The position numbers were made by a program, and so were the translations under genes. A stretch of DNA of 49,292 nucleotides, from positions 1-49,292 of the forward strand of contig JAMPDA010000013.1 of NCBI GenBank assembly GCA_023665905.1, in the 5' to 3' direction. Shown piece by piece: positions 39,528 to 49,292 of this stretch (positions within the stretch are counted from its first letter, which is position 1; the number at the start of each line of letters is the position of its first letter). The notes below the pieces were generated by a model. It was given only the letters and a program-made list of their open reading frames with translations, was not told the origin of the DNA and ran no database searches. The DNA comes from Roseburia sp. GTDB taxonomy: Bacteria > Bacillota > Clostridia > Christensenellales > Pumilibacteraceae.

Positions 39528-40868
39528 TCACCGCCTCGGAACGACCGCCGCGCAAAACGTCGTCGCTTGCGTGCGCTTTGCCTGCTCGGACACTTCCACA
39601 CCCACTGCGACGAGTACAGTACTGCCCTTACACACGAGCGGAATACGGTCGCGCAGACGCTTTGGGATCTTTTTGTCAATAAAGAACTGTTTGAGCTTTT
39701 TTGTTTTGCCGCCGCACGGCGTAATGACGTCGCCGTCGCGCCTGAACCGCACCGTCGCGCCGCGGAGCGCGTCGCCGTCAACCGCGCAGCCGCGTATGGC
39801 TTTGGGATCGTCGGCGTTTTCGGTCACGTCGAACGCCAAACCGTCTATAAAGTTCGCGCCGAAAACGAGCGGCTTTTCGCCCATATACGGCAGGCGCGGC
39901 AGATACAGCGCGACGCAGCCGTATTCCCTCGCCGCAACAATGCCGCCGCTGAGCTCGACTTCCGCGCCCGTGCGCGAACCGCACAGCGCCACGACCCTAT
40001 CCGTCTGCGCGCGCGAGATATCCGTCAGCGTAAAAAATTTGAGCGCGGCGCGCACGTATCTGTGCGCGAGCGGCGACGCAAACGCCGCGTCGGCTACCGT
40101 CACGACGCCGCCGTCAATAGAAATGTATTCCTGCTTCAGCGCGCCGTCCATAAACTCGCACACGTCCGCGCACTCGCGCGAAAGCTCGTTTATCGCCCGC
40201 ACCGCGCCGCGATATCGCCGCTCTATCAGCGGAATGACGTTGAGCCGCAAATAGTTGCGGTCGGCGTCGTCTATGCCGTTCGTTTCGTCGGTCACGTACT
40301 TTATATCGTTGCGCGCCGCGTAACCCTCAATTTCCTCGGGATACACGTCCAAGAACGGACGGATGAGCGGCAAGCCGCCACGCCTATCGCCGGCTTCCGA
40401 CGATACGGCCCGAGGCGCGCTCATCGCGCGCAAGCCGTCTATTCCCGAACCGCGGAACATGTGCATGAGCACGCTCTCGGCATTATCGAGCGCGTGGTGC
40501 GCGGTGAGGATAACGTCCGCCGCGCGCGATTTTATAAGATCGAAAAACACACCGTAGCGCAGATCGCGCGCTGCCTGCTCGACCGAAAGCCCTTTTGCCG
40601 CGCACTCGCGCTTAACGTCCACGCGGAATGCTCTGAACTCGAGCGACCTTTGCGCGCAGTATTCGCGGACAAAACTTTCGTCGCTATCCGCCTGCTCGCG
40701 CAGCCCGTGATTGACATGCACGACTACTATATCGCCGCGCGGAAACCCGCAGCCCACAACGGCGCTGATAAGGCACATGGAATCTCTGCCGCCGGACACG
40801 CCGACGGCGAGTTTTTTTCCGCGATACGGAGATAACGCCACCGCTGTTTTTTCTTCCAAAATATCCAT
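39528..40868 (-). CDS. tilS: tRNA(Ile)-lysidine synthetase TilS
   Basis: PP-loop 'VGVSGGRDSMCL' (22-33), 'VVHVNHGLRE', 'TAHHALDNAESVLMHMFRGSGIDGLRAM', then a TilS substrate-binding region and a C-terminal TilS_C domain ('KLKQFFIDKKIPKRLRDRIPLV'). It adds lysine to C34 of the AUA-reading tRNA and is essential in most bacteria. 446 residues, normal. First gene of its operon, with a canonical promoter but a weak ribosome binding site. Confidence 0.95.
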   Translation of the reverse strand: MDILEEKTAVALSPYRGKKLAVGVSGGRDSMCLISAVVGCGFPRGDIVVVHVNHGLREQADSDESFVREYCAQRSLEFRAFRVDVKRECAAKGLSVEQAARDLRYGVFFDLIKSRAADVILTAHHALDNAESVLMHMFRGSGIDGLRAMSAPRAVSSEAGDRRGGLPLIRPFLDVYPEEIEGYAARNDIKYVTDETNGIDDADRNYLRLNVIPLIERRYRGAVRAINELSRECADVCEFMDGALKQEYISIDGGVVTVADAAFASPLAHRYVRAALKFFTLTDISRAQTDRVVALCGSRTGAEVELSGGIVAAREYGCVALYLPRLPYMGEKPLVFGANFIDGLAFDVTENADDPKAIRGCAVDGDALRGATVRFRRDGDVITPCGGKTKKLKQFFIDKKIPKRLRDRIPLVCKGSTVLVAVGVEVSEQAKRTQATTFCAAVVPRR

Positions 40869-40932
40869 ACTTTCGTCACTGCGGCTTTATTGACACCGCC
40901 GCAAATCGGCATATGCACAAAGCCGCATATAA

Positions 40933-40961
40933 ATTCTATCATGCAAAGACAAAAGTGTCAA
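40933..40961 (-). promoter_or_regulatory. tilS operon promoter
   Basis: Minus strand TTGACA (40956-40961), 17-base spacer, TAGAAT (40933-40938). Confidence 0.85.
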
Positions 40962-41000
40962 GCGGCGCAGACGACCGAAGGACTGTTGCGACGCTTATCG

Positions 41001-41047
41001 AAAGAAACAAAAGCGGCACACTCGCAATTACGCGAAACATGTGCCGC
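41001..41047 (-). terminator. rpoBC intrinsic terminator
   Basis: Minus strand stem GCGGCACA / TGTGCCGC (arms 41040-41047 and 41013-41020), 19-base loop, then TTTTGTTTCTTT. Confidence 0.9.
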
Positions 41048-41069
41048 CCTCTATTGTATATTTAACTTT

Positions 41070-44000
41070 TTACAGCGCCTCTGCGTCGTCCGTTTCCGAT
41101 TTGACTTCGTACGAATCGGAAAGTCCGGCACGCTCTACGGGGTAGATGTTGCGGTACGCTTTTACGCCCGTTCCGGCAGGTATGAGCTTGCCGATAATGA
41201 CGTTTTCCTTTAAGCCGATAAGCGGATCGACCTTGCTCTTTATCGCGGCTTCGGTGAGCACGCGCGTGGTTTCCTGGAAGGACGCCGCCGACAGGAAGCT
41301 GTCCGTTGCGAGCGCCGCTTTCGTTATGCCGAGGAGCGTATGCTTTGCAATGCCCGGGCGTCCGTAGTTTTCCATCGCCTTGGTATTGGCTTCGTCGAAC
41401 GTCGCAAGGTCTATGAGTTCGCCCGGAAGCAGATCGGTGTCGCCGCTGTTTTCGACGCGCACCTTTTTGAGCATCTGCCGAACAATGACCTCGATGTGCT
41501 TGTCGTTTATATCGACGCCCTGCGAGCGGTAAACGGACTGCACTTCTTTTACGATGTATTCCTGAACGTCGTTTCTGCCCTTGGTGCGCAGAATATCGCT
41601 CGGGTTCAACGGGCCCTCGGTTATGGGATCGCCCGTTTTGATCATCGCGCCGTTGGATATATACGGCTTAAAGTGCGCGCCGTGCGGAATGGAATACGTG
41701 TCCTCGTTGCCGTCGTCGCGCTTGACTATTACGTCGCGCTTGCCGTCTTTTTCGACTATGCGCACCTTGCCGTCGTGTTCGGAAAGCACCGCCACGCCCT
41801 TAGGATTGCGCGCTTCGAAAAGCTCCTCGACGCGCGGAAGACCGGTCGTAATATCGTCCGCCGAAGCGACGCCGCCCATGTGGAAGGTACGGAGCGTGAG
41901 CTGCGTGCCCGGCTCGCCTATACTCTGCGCCGCGATAATGCCGACAGCCTCGCCTATTCTGACGGGCGTGGTCGCCGCCATATCTCTGCCGTAGCACTTG
42001 GAGCACACGCCGTGCTTGCTCCTGCAAGTGAGCACCGTTCTGATCTTGACGTGAGTGATCCCGCACTCGACGATGCGTTTTGCCGCTTGCTCCGAAATGA
42101 GCTCGTTGACATCGACGAGGACTTCTTTGGAGTTTTTGGGATTGACGACGCGCTCCGCGCTGTAACGTCCGACCAAGCGATCTTCGAGTTTTTCTATCAC
42201 CTGATTGCCGTCCATTATGGCGTACGTGTCTATGCCCTTGGGCTGTCCGTCGGGACAGCAATCGTCCTCGCGGACTATGACGTCCTGCGCCACGTCCACG
42301 AGCCTACGCGTAAGATAACCGGAGTCCGCCGTCTTGAGCGCGGTGTCCGCCAAACCTTTACGGCCGCCGTGGGTGGAAATGAAGTATTCCAAAACCGTCA
42401 TGCCCTCGCGGAACGAGGAGCGGATAGGCACGTCGAGCGTTTTGCCCTGAGGGTTACGCATAAGTCCGCGCATACCCGAAAGCTGGCTTATCTGCTTCAT
42501 GTTACCGCGCGCGCCGGACGTTGCCATCATGTTGATGGGGTTGTATGCGTCGAGCGTTTTTTGGAGCGATTCCGTTACCTTGTCGTTAGCCTTGTTCCAA
42601 ATATCGACGACGGAGTTGTAGCGCTCGTCCTCGGTGACAAAGCCGCGGTCGTACAGCTTTTCGATCTTTACGACTTCCGCCTCGGCGTCGTCGAGTATCT
42701 TGTACTTGTCCTGCGGTATGTGCATGTCGAAAACCGACGTGGTTATCGAGCCGATAGTGGCGTACTTGTAACCCATGTCCTTGATAGCGTCGAGGACTTC
42801 CACCGTGACGGACGCGCCCTTGGCTTTGAACGTGGTGTTGACTATGCTCTTTATCTTTTCCTTGTTGACGCAGAAGTTTATCTCCGGCTCGAACTGCTTT
42901 TCATACGTGTCGCGCACCACAAAACCGAGGTCCTGCGGTATGGACTCGTTGAAGATAAGCCTTCCGACGGTGGTCGTGACTATATGACGGTAATTCTTTC
43001 CGTCGGGCGACACGGCGTTTTTGGGGATCGCCACGCCGCTGTTTTTGATAGCGTCTACGGGACGCTCGACGCGCACTTTTATCTTGCTCTGCAATTCGAT
43101 GCGCTTGTTGAAGTACGCCATCTTCGCCTCGTCGGCGTCGCAGAACACCATGCCCTCGCCTTTTGCGCCCGGCTTATCCATGGTGAGGTAGTAGCTTCCC
43201 ATGACCATATCGAGCGTCGGCGAGCACACGGGCGCGCCGTCCGAAAGCTTTAAGATGTTGTTGGGCGCGAGCATCAGTACGCGCGCTTCCACCTGCGCTT
43301 CCACAGACAGCGGCACGTGTATAGGCATTTGGTCGCCGTCGAAGTCGGCGTTGAACGCGCCGCAAGCGAGCGGATGCAGCTTTATGGCTCTGCCGTCTAC
43401 GAGCACGGGCTCGAACGCCTGAATACCCAAACGGTGGAGCGTAGGCGCGCGGTTCAAAAGCACGGGGTGGTCCTTGATGACCTTTTCGAGCACGTTCCAC
43501 ACGTCCGCGCCGGCGCGCTCGGCTATGCGCTTTGCGGTCTTGGCGTTGTGCGTCTTGCCCTGAGCGACGAGTTCCTTTATGACGAACGGCTTGAACAGCT
43601 CGAGCGCCATTTCTTTGGGAACGCCGCACTGATAGAACTTGAGTTCGGGACCTACGACTATGACCGAACGTCCGGAATAGTCCACGCGTTTACCCAAGAG
43701 GTTTTGACGGAAGCGTCCCTGCTTGCCGCGCAAAAGTCCGGAAAGGCTCTTGAGTTCGCGGTTGGACGCGCCCGAAATGGCTTTGCCGCGCCTGCCGTTG
43801 TCGATGAGCGAGTCTACGGCTTCCTGGAGCATGCGCTTCTCGTTGCGTATGATTATGTCGGGAGCGCCGAGCTCCATAAGGCGGCGCAGACGGTTGTTGC
43901 GGTTTATAACTCGGCGATAAAGATCGTTGAGGTCGCTCGTAGCAAACCTGCCGCCGTCGAGCTGGACCATCGGTCTGAGTTCGGGCGGAAGTACGGGCAG

Positions 44001-44693
44001 TACGTCCAACACCATCCAGGCGGGATCGGTGCCCGATTTCATGAACGCGTCGAGTATATCCAAGCGCTTGATGGCGCGCAGTTTCTTTTGACCGGTCGAG
44101 TTCTCGACGACCTTGCGCATCGCCTCGTACTCTTCCTTTACGTTGATATCTCTCAAAAGCTGGCGCACGGCCTCCGCGCCCATTCCCACTTTAAACGCTT
44201 TGGGCCCGTACTGCTCCTGATATTGGCGCAGTTTGTCGTCCGTTATTATCTCCTTGTACTGGAGATCGGTTATGCCGGGATCGAGCACTATATAATTGAC
44301 GAAATATACGACCTGCTCGAGCTGCTTTAATTGCAGGTCGAGTATAAGACCTATACGGCTGGGTACGCCGCGGAAATACCAAATGTGCGTTACGGGCGCG
44401 GCGAGCTCGATATGCCCCATGCGCTCACGGCGGACTTTGGACGTCGTAACTTCCACGCCGCACTTGTCGCATATGACGCCCTTGTAGCGTATGCGCTTAT
44501 ACTTGCCGCAATAGCACTCCCAGTCCTTAGTCGGTCCGAAAATGCGCTCGGAGAACAAGCCGTCTTTTTCGGGCTTTTGCGTGCGATAGTTGATAGTTTC
44601 CGGCTTTGTAACTTCGCCGTACGACCATTCGCGTATCTTGTCGGGACTTGCAAGCTGTATCTGCATCGAATCAAAATTGTTCAGTTCAAACAT
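41070..44693 (-). CDS. rpoC: DNA-directed RNA polymerase subunit beta'
   Basis: 1207 residues, the usual Bacillota length. N-terminal zinc site Cys60, Cys62, Cys75, Cys78 ('[19 protein letters not shown]'), catalytic Mg-binding 'NADFDGDQM' (about 447-455), 'RPVDAIK' region, and the second zinc site with '[11 protein letters not shown]'. It forms the active-site cleft with RpoB. It starts 12 bases after rpoB with AAAGGAG before the ATG, and a strong terminator follows. Confidence 0.98.
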   Translation of the reverse strand: MFELNNFDSMQIQLASPDKIREWSYGEVTKPETINYRTQKPEKDGLFSERIFGPTKDWECYCGKYKRIRYKGVICDKCGVEVTTSKVRRERMGHIELAAPVTHIWYFRGVPSRIGLILDLQLKQLEQVVYFVNYIVLDPGITDLQYKEIITDDKLRQYQEQYGPKAFKVGMGAEAVRQLLRDINVKEEYEAMRKVVENSTGQKKLRAIKRLDILDAFMKSGTDPAWMVLDVLPVLPPELRPMVQLDGGRFATSDLNDLYRRVINRNNRLRRLMELGAPDIIIRNEKRMLQEAVDSLIDNGRRGKAISGASNRELKSLSGLLRGKQGRFRQNLLGKRVDYSGRSVIVVGPELKFYQCGVPKEMALELFKPFVIKELVAQGKTHNAKTAKRIAERAGADVWNVLEKVIKDHPVLLNRAPTLHRLGIQAFEPVLVDGRAIKLHPLACGAFNADFDGDQMPIHVPLSVEAQVEARVLMLAPNNILKLSDGAPVCSPTLDMVMGSYYLTMDKPGAKGEGMVFCDADEAKMAYFNKRIELQSKIKVRVERPVDAIKNSGVAIPKNAVSPDGKNYRHIVTTTVGRLIFNESIPQDLGFVVRDTYEKQFEPEINFCVNKEKIKSIVNTTFKAKGASVTVEVLDAIKDMGYKYATIGSITTSVFDMHIPQDKYKILDDAEAEVVKIEKLYDRGFVTEDERYNSVVDIWNKANDKVTESLQKTLDAYNPINMMATSGARGNMKQISQLSGMRGLMRNPQGKTLDVPIRSSFREGMTVLEYFISTHGGRKGLADTALKTADSGYLTRRLVDVAQDVIVREDDCCPDGQPKGIDTYAIMDGNQVIEKLEDRLVGRYSAERVVNPKNSKEVLVDVNELISEQAAKRIVECGITHVKIRTVLTCRSKHGVCSKCYGRDMAATTPVRIGEAVGIIAAQSIGEPGTQLTLRTFHMGGVASADDITTGLPRVEELFEARNPKGVAVLSEHDGKVRIVEKDGKRDVIVKRDDGNEDTYSIPHGAHFKPYISNGAMIKTGDPITEGPLNPSDILRTKGRNDVQEYIVKEVQSVYRSQGVDINDKHIEVIVRQMLKKVRVENSGDTDLLPGELIDLATFDEANTKAMENYGRPGIAKHTLLGITKAALATDSFLSAASFQETTRVLTEAAIKSKVDPLIGLKENVIIGKLIPAGTGVKAYRNIYPVERAGLSDSYEVKSETDDAEAL

Positions 44694-44705
44694 CGCTTAT
44701 CTCCT

Positions 44706-47700
44706 TTAATCTTCCTTGTCGGCATCGGCTGCGTCGAGATCGTCAAAATCGTCGTCGCCGCCGTCAAACGGGTCGTCGGTGATATCCATTTCGTCGTCGA
44801 ACAGGCTGCCCACGTCCTCCGATTCTTCCTCGGGCTCGTCCTCGTCGTCGCCCAAACCGCCGAGTATGTCGGAGCTGTCGATATCGTCCTCGCCCTCGCC
44901 GGCGAACAGACTGCCGTCGTAGTGCTTTTGCGTCGGCTCGGCGTCGTACATGACGGGCTCGTCGTCCATGAGCTCCTTAATGCCGATCTCGACTTTATCC
45001 TCGGTTAAGACCTTGACGTCGAGTGCGAGCGCCTGCAATTCCTTGATAAGGACCTTAAACGATTCGGGAACGCCCGGCTCGGAAACATCCATGCCGCGGA
45101 TAATGCTGTCGTACGTCTTTGAGCGGCCGGTTATGTCGTCGGACTTGACCGTCATTATCTCCTGCAACACGTTTGCCGCGCCGTAAGCATAGAGCGCCCA
45201 AACCTCCATTTCGCCGAAACGCTGTCCGCCGTTCTGCGCTTTTCCGCCGAGCGGCTGCTGCGTGACGAGCGAGTACGGTCCGGTGGAACGCGCGTGCATT
45301 TTGTCGTCCACAAGGTGAATAAGCTTGAGCATATACATGTAACCGACCGTCGCGCGGTTTTCAAACGCTTCGCCCGTGCGGCCGTCGTACATCTGTATCT
45401 TTCCGTCCACAGCGCCGTCGGGCGAGATGTACCCGTTGTCGGACAGCAATTTCTGTATATCCGACTCTATTGCGCCGTCGAACACGGGCGTCGCAACCTT
45501 CCAGCCGAGCGCCTTTGCGACAAGTCCCAAGTGAACTTCGAGCACCTGGCCGATATTCATACGGCTGGGAACGCCGAGCGGATTAAGAACGATCTGCAAC
45601 GGAGTTCCGTCCGCCATAAACGGCATGTCCTCTTCGGGCAGAACTCTCGAGATAACGCCCTTGTTGCCGTGGCGGCCTGCCATCTTGTCGCCGACGGATA
45701 TCTTGCGCTTTTGCGCTATATACACGCGGACGAGCTTGTTTACGCCCGGCTTCATTTCGTCGCGATTGGCGCGCGTGAACACCTTGACGTCCACGACTAT
45801 ACCGCCCTCGCCGTGCGGAACTTTGAGCGACGTGTCGCGCACCTCGCGCGCTTTGTCGCCGAATATGGCGCGCAGCAAGCGCTCCTCGGGGGTGAGGTCG
45901 GTCTCGCCCTTGGGCGTGACTTTTCCGACGAGGATATCGCCCGAATCGACCTCTGCGCCGATGCGTATTATGCCGTCCTCGTCGAGGTTTTTGAGCGCTT
46001 CGGGACTTACGTTGGGGATATCGCGCGTGATCTCCTCGGGACCGAGCTTGGTGTCGCGCGCTTCCGTTTCGTGCTTGTTAATGTGAATGGACGTAAATAC
46101 GTCGTCCTTAGCCAAACGCTCGCTTATGAGTATAGCGTCCTCGTAGTTGTAGCCTTCCCAGCTCATAAAGCCGACGAGCACGTTTTTACCGAGCGCGAGC
46201 TCCGCCTGCGAAGTGGAGTGCCCGTCCGCAAGGACCTGACCGATATTTATTCTGTCGCCCTTGCTGACTATCGGGCGCTGATTTATGCAGGTGCCCTGGT
46301 TGGAGCCGACGAACTTTTTGAGAATGTACATCTGACGCTCGCCGCTGTCCTCGTTGACTATTATGCGGTCGGCGTCTACATAATCGACCGTGCCTGCGGC
46401 GCGCGCAATGACCATGACGCCCGAGTCGTAAGCGATCTTGTGCTCTATGCCCGTGCCGACGATAGGCGCTTCCGTCTTGAGCAGCGGAACAGCCTGACGT
46501 TGCATGTTGGACGCCATCAGCGCGCGGTGCGAGTCGTCGTTTTCGAGGAACGGTATAAGCGCCGCCGCGACCGAAACCATTTGGCGCGGCGAAACGTCCA
46601 CGTAATCTATCCTGTCGCTCGACACCTCGCCTATGAGGTCGCGATAGCGCATCATTACGCGGTCTTTTACGAAACGGTTGTTCTCGTCGAGCGGTTCGCT
46701 CGCCTGGGCTATCATGTATCTGTCTTCCTCGTCGGCAGGCAGATAGTCCACTATGTTGGTCACGCAGTGGTTGACCTTGTCCACCCTGCGGTACGGCGCT
46801 TCGATGTAGCCGTACTCATTGATACGCGCGTAGCTCGTAAGCGACGATATGAGTCCTATATTCTGACCTTCGGGCGTTTCTATAGGGCACATGCGCGAGT
46901 AGTGAGTGTAGTGAACGTCGCGCACCTCGAAGGTGACGTGCTCGCGGTTCAAGCCGCCGGGACCGAGCGCGGAAAGCTTGCGCTTATGCGTAAGTTCCGC
47001 TATGGGGTTGGTTTCGTCCATGAACTGCGAGAGCTGCGACGAGCCGAAGAATTCTTTTATCGCGCTCGATACGGGACGAACATTTATGAGCGTAGACGCG
47101 GAAAGCTCCGCATCCGTCTGGATCTGCATGCGCTCGCGAACTACGCGCTCCAGCCTCGACATTCCTATGCGGAACTGGTTTTGCAACAACTCGCCCACAC
47201 TGCGCGCTCTGCGGTTTCCGAGGTGGTCGATGTTGTCGCACGACCCGAAGCCGCGGTGCAAGCCCATGATATAGTTGACTGTGGAAATTACGTCTTCCAC
47301 TACGATGTGTTTTACAATGAGGTCGTCTATATGCTCGGCGCAAAGCTCGGCGAGCTTGGCGCGGTCGCCGTCCGCCTCGTCCATAAGGCGGCGCAACTCC
47401 GGATAATAGACCATTTCGTTAATGCCTATCGAGCTCGGATCGCAATCGATGTAACCGGCGAGATCGACGTGGTTGTTGGATATTATCTTAAACTCCTCGC
47501 CGTCGTCGGTGAGCACGTATATCTCGTTGATACCGGCGTTCTGTATGCGCACGGCGAGCTCCTCGGTAAGTATATCGGCGGAAGTGTGCTGTTCTTTGTT
47601 TTCCGCTCTCGCATACACGACGCCGTTTTCGTCGATGATATCTCTTGCGACTCGGTAGCCGTCCACGCGATAGCGCAGCGCGAGCTTCTTGTTGTACTTG

Positions 47701-48584
47701 TATCGACCGACACGCGACAGATCGTACTTGCGCCTGTCGAAGAACATGCCGTAGATGTAATTTTTAATGGAGTCTATAGTGGGCGTTTCGCCGCTGCGCA
47801 GCTTGTGGTTGAGTTCCAAAAGCGCGCGCTCCTCATCGAGCGTCGGCTTGTCGTCTTTGTCGCCGTAACGCGCGCAGGTGACTTCTATCATCGGGTCGTT
47901 TTCGAATATCCGCTTGAGCGCTTCCTCGGTGCCGAAGCCGCTGTCGGTCACCGCCGAAAGACAGCTCAAGAGCACTGTGGCGAGCACCTTTTTCTGACGG
48001 TCCACACGCACCCAAAGCACGCCTGCCGAGTCCTCCTCGAACTCGAGCCATGCTCCGCGCGACGGGATATTCTGCGCGCTGTAGTGCGCCTGACCGGTCT
48101 TAAAGTCCTTTTTGTAGTCGAAGTACACGCCGGGCGAACGCACGAGCTGGCTTATGACCACGCGCTCGGCGCCGTTTATGATAAACGAGCCGTTGGGGGT
48201 CATGCGCGGAAGATCGCCCATGTAAACGTCCGAACGCGAATTTTCGCCCGTTTCGATGTTGTGCAACCGAACTTTAACGTACAGCGGCACAGCAAAGGTC
48301 GCGTCGCGGTCCTTACACTCTTTTTCGGTGTAATTGCGCTTTTGACTGTTTCCCTCGCGATATCCCAAAGAATAGTCCTCGAAGTACAGCTCGACGCGAT
48401 TGGAATAGTCCGTTATAGGCGAAAAATCGCGCAAGACTTCCTTGATCCCGTTGTCGATAAAGTCGTTGTAAGACTTCTTCTGCACTTCCGTAAGATTGGG
48501 CATGTCGATCACTTCATGTATCTGAGCAAACGACACACGCTCGGTATTACCGTACTTAACCTTGGAAATTTTCCTTTCAGCCAT
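44706..48584 (-). CDS. rpoB: DNA-directed RNA polymerase subunit beta
   Basis: 1292 residues. The rifampicin-binding segment reads '[30 protein letters not shown]', with the usual Asp, His and Ser kept at the main resistance positions, so no resistance allele is seen. Later '[10 protein letters not shown]' and '[26 protein letters not shown]' are standard. The last 80 residues are a very acidic Asp/Glu tail, longer than usual. It is the first gene of its transcript; the ribosomal genes rplKAJL that usually precede it are not within the 700 bases upstream. Confidence 0.98.
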   Translation of the reverse strand: MAERKISKVKYGNTERVSFAQIHEVIDMPNLTEVQKKSYNDFIDNGIKEVLRDFSPITDYSNRVELYFEDYSLGYREGNSQKRNYTEKECKDRDATFAVPLYVKVRLHNIETGENSRSDVYMGDLPRMTPNGSFIINGAERVVISQLVRSPGVYFDYKKDFKTGQAHYSAQNIPSRGAWLEFEEDSAGVLWVRVDRQKKVLATVLLSCLSAVTDSGFGTEEALKRIFENDPMIEVTCARYGDKDDKPTLDEERALLELNHKLRSGETPTIDSIKNYIYGMFFDRRKYDLSRVGRYKYNKKLALRYRVDGYRVARDIIDENGVVYARAENKEQHTSADILTEELAVRIQNAGINEIYVLTDDGEEFKIISNNHVDLAGYIDCDPSSIGINEMVYYPELRRLMDEADGDRAKLAELCAEHIDDLIVKHIVVEDVISTVNYIMGLHRGFGSCDNIDHLGNRRARSVGELLQNQFRIGMSRLERVVRERMQIQTDAELSASTLINVRPVSSAIKEFFGSSQLSQFMDETNPIAELTHKRKLSALGPGGLNREHVTFEVRDVHYTHYSRMCPIETPEGQNIGLISSLTSYARINEYGYIEAPYRRVDKVNHCVTNIVDYLPADEEDRYMIAQASEPLDENNRFVKDRVMMRYRDLIGEVSSDRIDYVDVSPRQMVSVAAALIPFLENDDSHRALMASNMQRQAVPLLKTEAPIVGTGIEHKIAYDSGVMVIARAAGTVDYVDADRIIVNEDSGERQMYILKKFVGSNQGTCINQRPIVSKGDRINIGQVLADGHSTSQAELALGKNVLVGFMSWEGYNYEDAILISERLAKDDVFTSIHINKHETEARDTKLGPEEITRDIPNVSPEALKNLDEDGIIRIGAEVDSGDILVGKVTPKGETDLTPEERLLRAIFGDKAREVRDTSLKVPHGEGGIVVDVKVFTRANRDEMKPGVNKLVRVYIAQKRKISVGDKMAGRHGNKGVISRVLPEEDMPFMADGTPLQIVLNPLGVPSRMNIGQVLEVHLGLVAKALGWKVATPVFDGAIESDIQKLLSDNGYISPDGAVDGKIQMYDGRTGEAFENRATVGYMYMLKLIHLVDDKMHARSTGPYSLVTQQPLGGKAQNGGQRFGEMEVWALYAYGAANVLQEIMTVKSDDITGRSKTYDSIIRGMDVSEPGVPESFKVLIKELQALALDVKVLTEDKVEIGIKELMDDEPVMYDAEPTQKHYDGSLFAGEGEDDIDSSDILGGLGDDEDEPEEESEDVGSLFDDEMDITDDPFDGGDDDFDDLDAADADKED

Positions 48585-48824
48585 ACAAACTCCTAAAAAG
48601 GTTATTATTTAAAATAGTCCACGCCGATATACAAAGGCGTACGAGCGCAAAAATAAGCGCACAAAAGCGGAGCGGACTTATTTTCCGCACCGCGAAAAGC
48701 GAATATTAGATTTCAACCGTGATTAGCAACCGTTTCGCATCTCTTTTCGGTTATTAACGCTCGATACGCATAAAGGCATACTTACGCATTTTGTTATTAT
48801 AATACATCTTGTCAAATGTGTCAA
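48585..48824 (-). promoter_or_regulatory. rpoBC promoter and ~200-nt leader
   Basis: A perfect TTGACA (48819-48824), 17-base spacer, TATAAT (48796-48801) on the minus strand. The leader contains a hairpin-like segment AAAATAAG...CTTATTTTT (48649-48684) ending in T, a weak candidate attenuator. No gene was seen in 48585-49292. Confidence 0.85.
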
Positions 48825-48936
48825 ATCTTTTCGGCATGATAATTCAATATTTTTTATATTTTTTGAAGAATTTTTTTCATGCCATCGCCACTGTCGTAAG
48901 CGCCCGGCAATGGGTGAAGTAGTCAAATAAACATCT

Positions 48937-49124
48937 TGTCATCTCGACCAAGCATTGCGGAGCAATGCGCGTGGAGAGATCCAGGCGATCCGCCGCAGAA
49001 CGGCAAAGCCAAACCACCGTTCACTTCTTCACTTTTCCTTTTTACTTCTTCACTTAATCATGCGGCGCTTGCGCGCCTGGATTTCTCCGCTACGCTCACT
49101 ACGCTCGCTCCGGTCGAAATGACA
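48937..49124. repeat. 188-bp intergenic repeat with inverted ends (MITE-like)
   Basis: Ends TGTCATCTCGACC (48937-48949) and GGTCGAAATGACA (49112-49124) are inverted copies with one mismatch; inner GGAGAGATCCAGGCG pairs with CGCCTGGATTTCTCC. Another end-like copy, GTCGAAATGACA, follows at about 49152-49163. Confidence 0.75.
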
Positions 49125-49242
49125 TCGGGAAGAAAATGCTTCCGTCGCGTAAGTCGAAATGACAAGGAGTTGATTTTGCTTATCCGCTTATAATAAAGGC
49201 GTAGCATGCTATTATCAATCCCGCGCACCCCAACCACCGTTT

Positions 49243-49292
49243 TGTCATCTCGACCAAGCATTGCGGAGCAATGCGCGTGGAGAGATCCAGGC
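49243..49292. repeat. Second copy of the intergenic repeat, cut by the window end
   Basis: The last 51 bases (49242-49292) are identical to 48936-48986, giving a direct repeat 306 bp apart. Confidence 0.9.

Noticed and set aside
45294..48596. 1100-codon open frame on the plus strand opposite rpoB, and a 637-codon one opposite rpoC (41340-43253)
   Set aside because: They mirror the codon structure of rpoB and rpoC, have no ribosome binding site and no recognisable domains; the minus-strand proteins are certain.
48649..48684. Ribosomal-protein L10 leader upstream of rpoB
   Set aside because: rplJ and rplL are not next to rpoB and the hairpin is short and A/T-rich; recorded only as a weak possible attenuator.

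Overview
The window looks like the chromosome of a low-to-medium GC Gram-positive anaerobe (Bacillota, probably class Clostridia). The evidence is the set DUF2089, DUF1934 (YwiB-like), UPF0173-type hydrolase, DnaA, TilS and RpoBC, together with strong AGGAGG ribosome binding sites and canonical TTGACA/TATAAT promoters. Genus cannot be read from the sequence. TGA is used as an ordinary stop, so translation table 11 applies.

Positions 1 to about 33.5 kb are mobile or accessory DNA, and only its right end is inside the window. (a) 80-5446, plus strand: a compact operon of conjugative-element accessory genes: small unknowns, a PcfK domain fused to a MutS mismatch-recognition-like domain, PcfJ, a J-domain protein, and an adenine-methylase-like protein without the catalytic NPPY motif. 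(b) about 6.1-17.8 kb, minus strand: a self-contained module with a rolling-circle (HUH) replication initiator followed by large hairpins, a membrane-anchored Zot/FtsK-like ATPase, a 32-residue membrane peptide, four membrane or secreted proteins (two sharing an Ig-like domain), and small soluble proteins. A plus-strand dinD gene is inserted in it. This resembles the layout of filamentous-phage-like elements, but no convincing major coat protein is seen, so a novel ssDNA mobile element or a mobilisation system remain possible. (c) 17.8-21.8 kb: a regulatory cluster with an ECF sigma factor, a likely anti-sigma membrane protein, a secreted papain-like-fold protein, three small helix-turn-helix or sigma-region-4-like proteins and a two-headed HTH repressor. 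(d) 22.4-31.2 kb: a 2717-residue Rhs/YD-repeat polymorphic toxin with an N-terminal holin-like domain, a Hint autoprotease and a Tse2-like toxin tip, an immunity candidate downstream, and an interrupted holin-accessory-like gene upstream. (e) 31.2-33.4 kb: 20-bp iteron-like repeats, a 197-bp nested palindrome, operator-like palindromes also found upstream of module (b), then xis and a tyrosine integrase carrying an inserted HTH.

From about 33.6 kb onward is core chromosome, all on the minus strand: rpoB-rpoC, a terminator, tilS-trmN-rsmI, dnaA, a DUF1934 protein, an UPF0173-type hydrolase, and a DUF2089 regulator with its partner. Dispersed chromosomal repeats (GTCGAAATGACA-type ends) lie at 33.63-33.76 kb and 48.94-49.29 kb but were not noticed inside the element, which helps place the element/chromosome junction just downstream of the integrase.

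No CRISPR array, rRNA or tRNA gene was seen. All functional calls come from motif recognition by eye; no database search was run.
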